9,688 nucleotides of DNA from Alphaproteobacteria bacterium (GTDB lineage: Bacteria > Pseudomonadota > Alphaproteobacteria > ATCC43930 > CGMCC-115725): contig JASHTP010000246.1 in assembly GCA_030040495.1 (NCBI GenBank), positions 1 through 9,688 of the forward strand, in the 5' to 3' direction. Position numbers and translations under genes: made by a program. This document shows positions 9,068 to 9,688 of the stretch, one piece after another (positions within the stretch are counted from its first letter, which is position 1; each line of letters begins with the position of its first letter). The notes under the pieces were generated by a model. The model saw only the letters and a list, made by a program, of their open reading frames with translations. It searched no databases and was not told the DNA's origin.

Positions 9068-9688
9068 CGCTCGGGCGCAAGCTCGGCGAAGGGGTCGGGC
9101 TCGTCGGCCTCGTCGAAGCCGAAGAAGGCGAAGGTCTCCTTCATGTGCGGCGGCAGCGGAGCCGTCACTTCGAGCCGCCCGCCCTCGGGATGCGGCAGCG
9201 ACAGCGCGCGGGCATGGAGATGGAGCTTGCGCGCATTGGGGATGCCGGCGGGATGCGCCGCGGCGCCGCCATATTTGCCGTCGCCCAGGATCGGCGTGCC
9301 CAGAGTGACGCAATGGGCGCGGAGCTGGTGGGTGCGGCCGGTGATCGGCTGCAGCGCCAGCCAGGCGAGCTTGTCGCCGGCATGGGCCAGCGTGCGGTAA
9401 TAGGTGACGGCGCGCTTGCCGTCTTCCTCGTCCGGCGTGACGCGCTCGCCGGCCGGTCCGGGCAGCTTGGCGAGCGGCTGGTCGATGCGCCCGCGCCGCG
9501 GCTTGGGCAGGCCCACCACCACCGCCCAGTAGATCTTGCGCGTCCCTCTGTCGCGAAAGGCGCGGGCGAGCGCGGCGGCGGCGGCGGCGCTGCGCGCCAG
9601 CACCAGGACGCCGCTGGTGTCGCGGTCGAGGCGGTGGACGAGGCGCGGCCGCTCGGCGGCGCCGAAGCGCAGCGCGTCGAGCATGGCG
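9064..9688 (-). CDS. rluC: RluA/RluC-family 23S rRNA pseudouridine synthase, N-terminus cut by window edge
   Basis: The frame is open to the window end, so the 5' part (including any S4 RNA-binding domain) is missing; 207 complete C-terminal codons remain. The catalytic motif HRLDRDTSG is present, encoded around 9610-9636, with the catalytic Asp codon at 9627-9625. Further family features are KIYWAVVVGLPKP, then LALQPITGRTHQLRAHC and GTPILGDGKYGG. The C-terminal APLPPHMKETFAFFGFD fits RluC-like members, which convert selected uridines of 23S rRNA to pseudouridine; separating RluC from RluD or other paralogues needs the missing N-terminus. After that block comes an acidic, proline-containing tail. 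The stop TGA shares two bases with the atp12 start (ATGA). The first internal Met at 9684 is not the true start. Confidence 0.92.
   Translation of the reverse strand, partial: AMLDALRFGAAERPRLVHRLDRDTSGVLVLARSAAAAAALARAFRDRGTRKIYWAVVVGLPKPRRGRIDQPLAKLPGPAGERVTPDEEDGKRAVTYYRTLAHAGDKLAWLALQPITGRTHQLRAHCVTLGTPILGDGKYGGAAAHPAGIPNARKLHLHARALSLPHPEGGRLEVTAPLPPHMKETFAFFGFDEADEPDPFAELAPER

Noticed and set aside
9068..9313. N-terminal extension of atp12 to 9313
   Set aside because: The extra 82 residues are an arginine- and alanine-rich out-of-frame reading of the RluC-like gene; the Atp12 domain starts at the ATGA overlap.

Overview
The window is uniformly G+C-rich bacterial chromosome and reads as ordinary core or housekeeping DNA from an alphaproteobacterium. 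The main reasons are an Atp12-type F1-ATPase assembly chaperone (a family of alphaproteobacteria and mitochondria), a fused LplT-PlsC-acyl-ACP-synthetase gene, a DUF2189 membrane protein, and very strong G/C third-position bias in every gene. No species-level assignment is attempted. There are no tRNA or rRNA genes, no CRISPR array, no transposase or phage gene, and no composition break suggesting recent transfer.

Left part (1-3210), minus strand: a two-gene unit. A TetR-family regulator (2586-3149) is followed after 29 bp by the first 852 codons of a large three-domain lysophospholipid transport and reacylation enzyme (1-2556; its C-terminus lies beyond base 1). Upstream of tetR is a near-consensus sigma-70 promoter (TTGACG, 17 bp, TATAAG) whose -10 abuts a perfect 8+8 bp inverted repeat, so the unit is probably autorepressed by its own TetR protein.

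Middle (3211-4465): an intergenic region with several short palindromes, then the one plus-strand gene, a six-helix DUF2189 membrane protein (3375-4238). It converges on the right-hand operon across a 163-bp multi-hairpin element (4270-4432) bounded by perfect 30-bp inverted repeats, probably a REP/BIME-like dispersed repeat lying where both transcription units end.

Right part (4466-9688), minus strand: a tightly packed run in the order rluC-like pseudouridine synthase (5' end outside the window), atp12, pccB, pccA, acylphosphatase. rluC and atp12 overlap by ATGA, 84 bp separate atp12 from pccB, 14 bp separate pccB from pccA, and 7 bp separate pccA from acyP, whose Shine-Dalgarno overlaps the pccA stop. 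PccA and PccB form the biotin-dependent propionyl-CoA carboxylase that makes methylmalonyl-CoA from propionyl-CoA. Atp12 serves ATP synthase assembly and the RluC-like enzyme modifies 23S rRNA, so the run is a housekeeping cluster rather than a single pathway.

I did not find evidence of a new multi-gene system. The observations most worth a second look are regulatory or structural: the tetR promoter/operator, the paired inverted-repeat element, acyP coupled to a biotin carboxylase gene, and a possible pairing that hides the pccB ribosome binding site.
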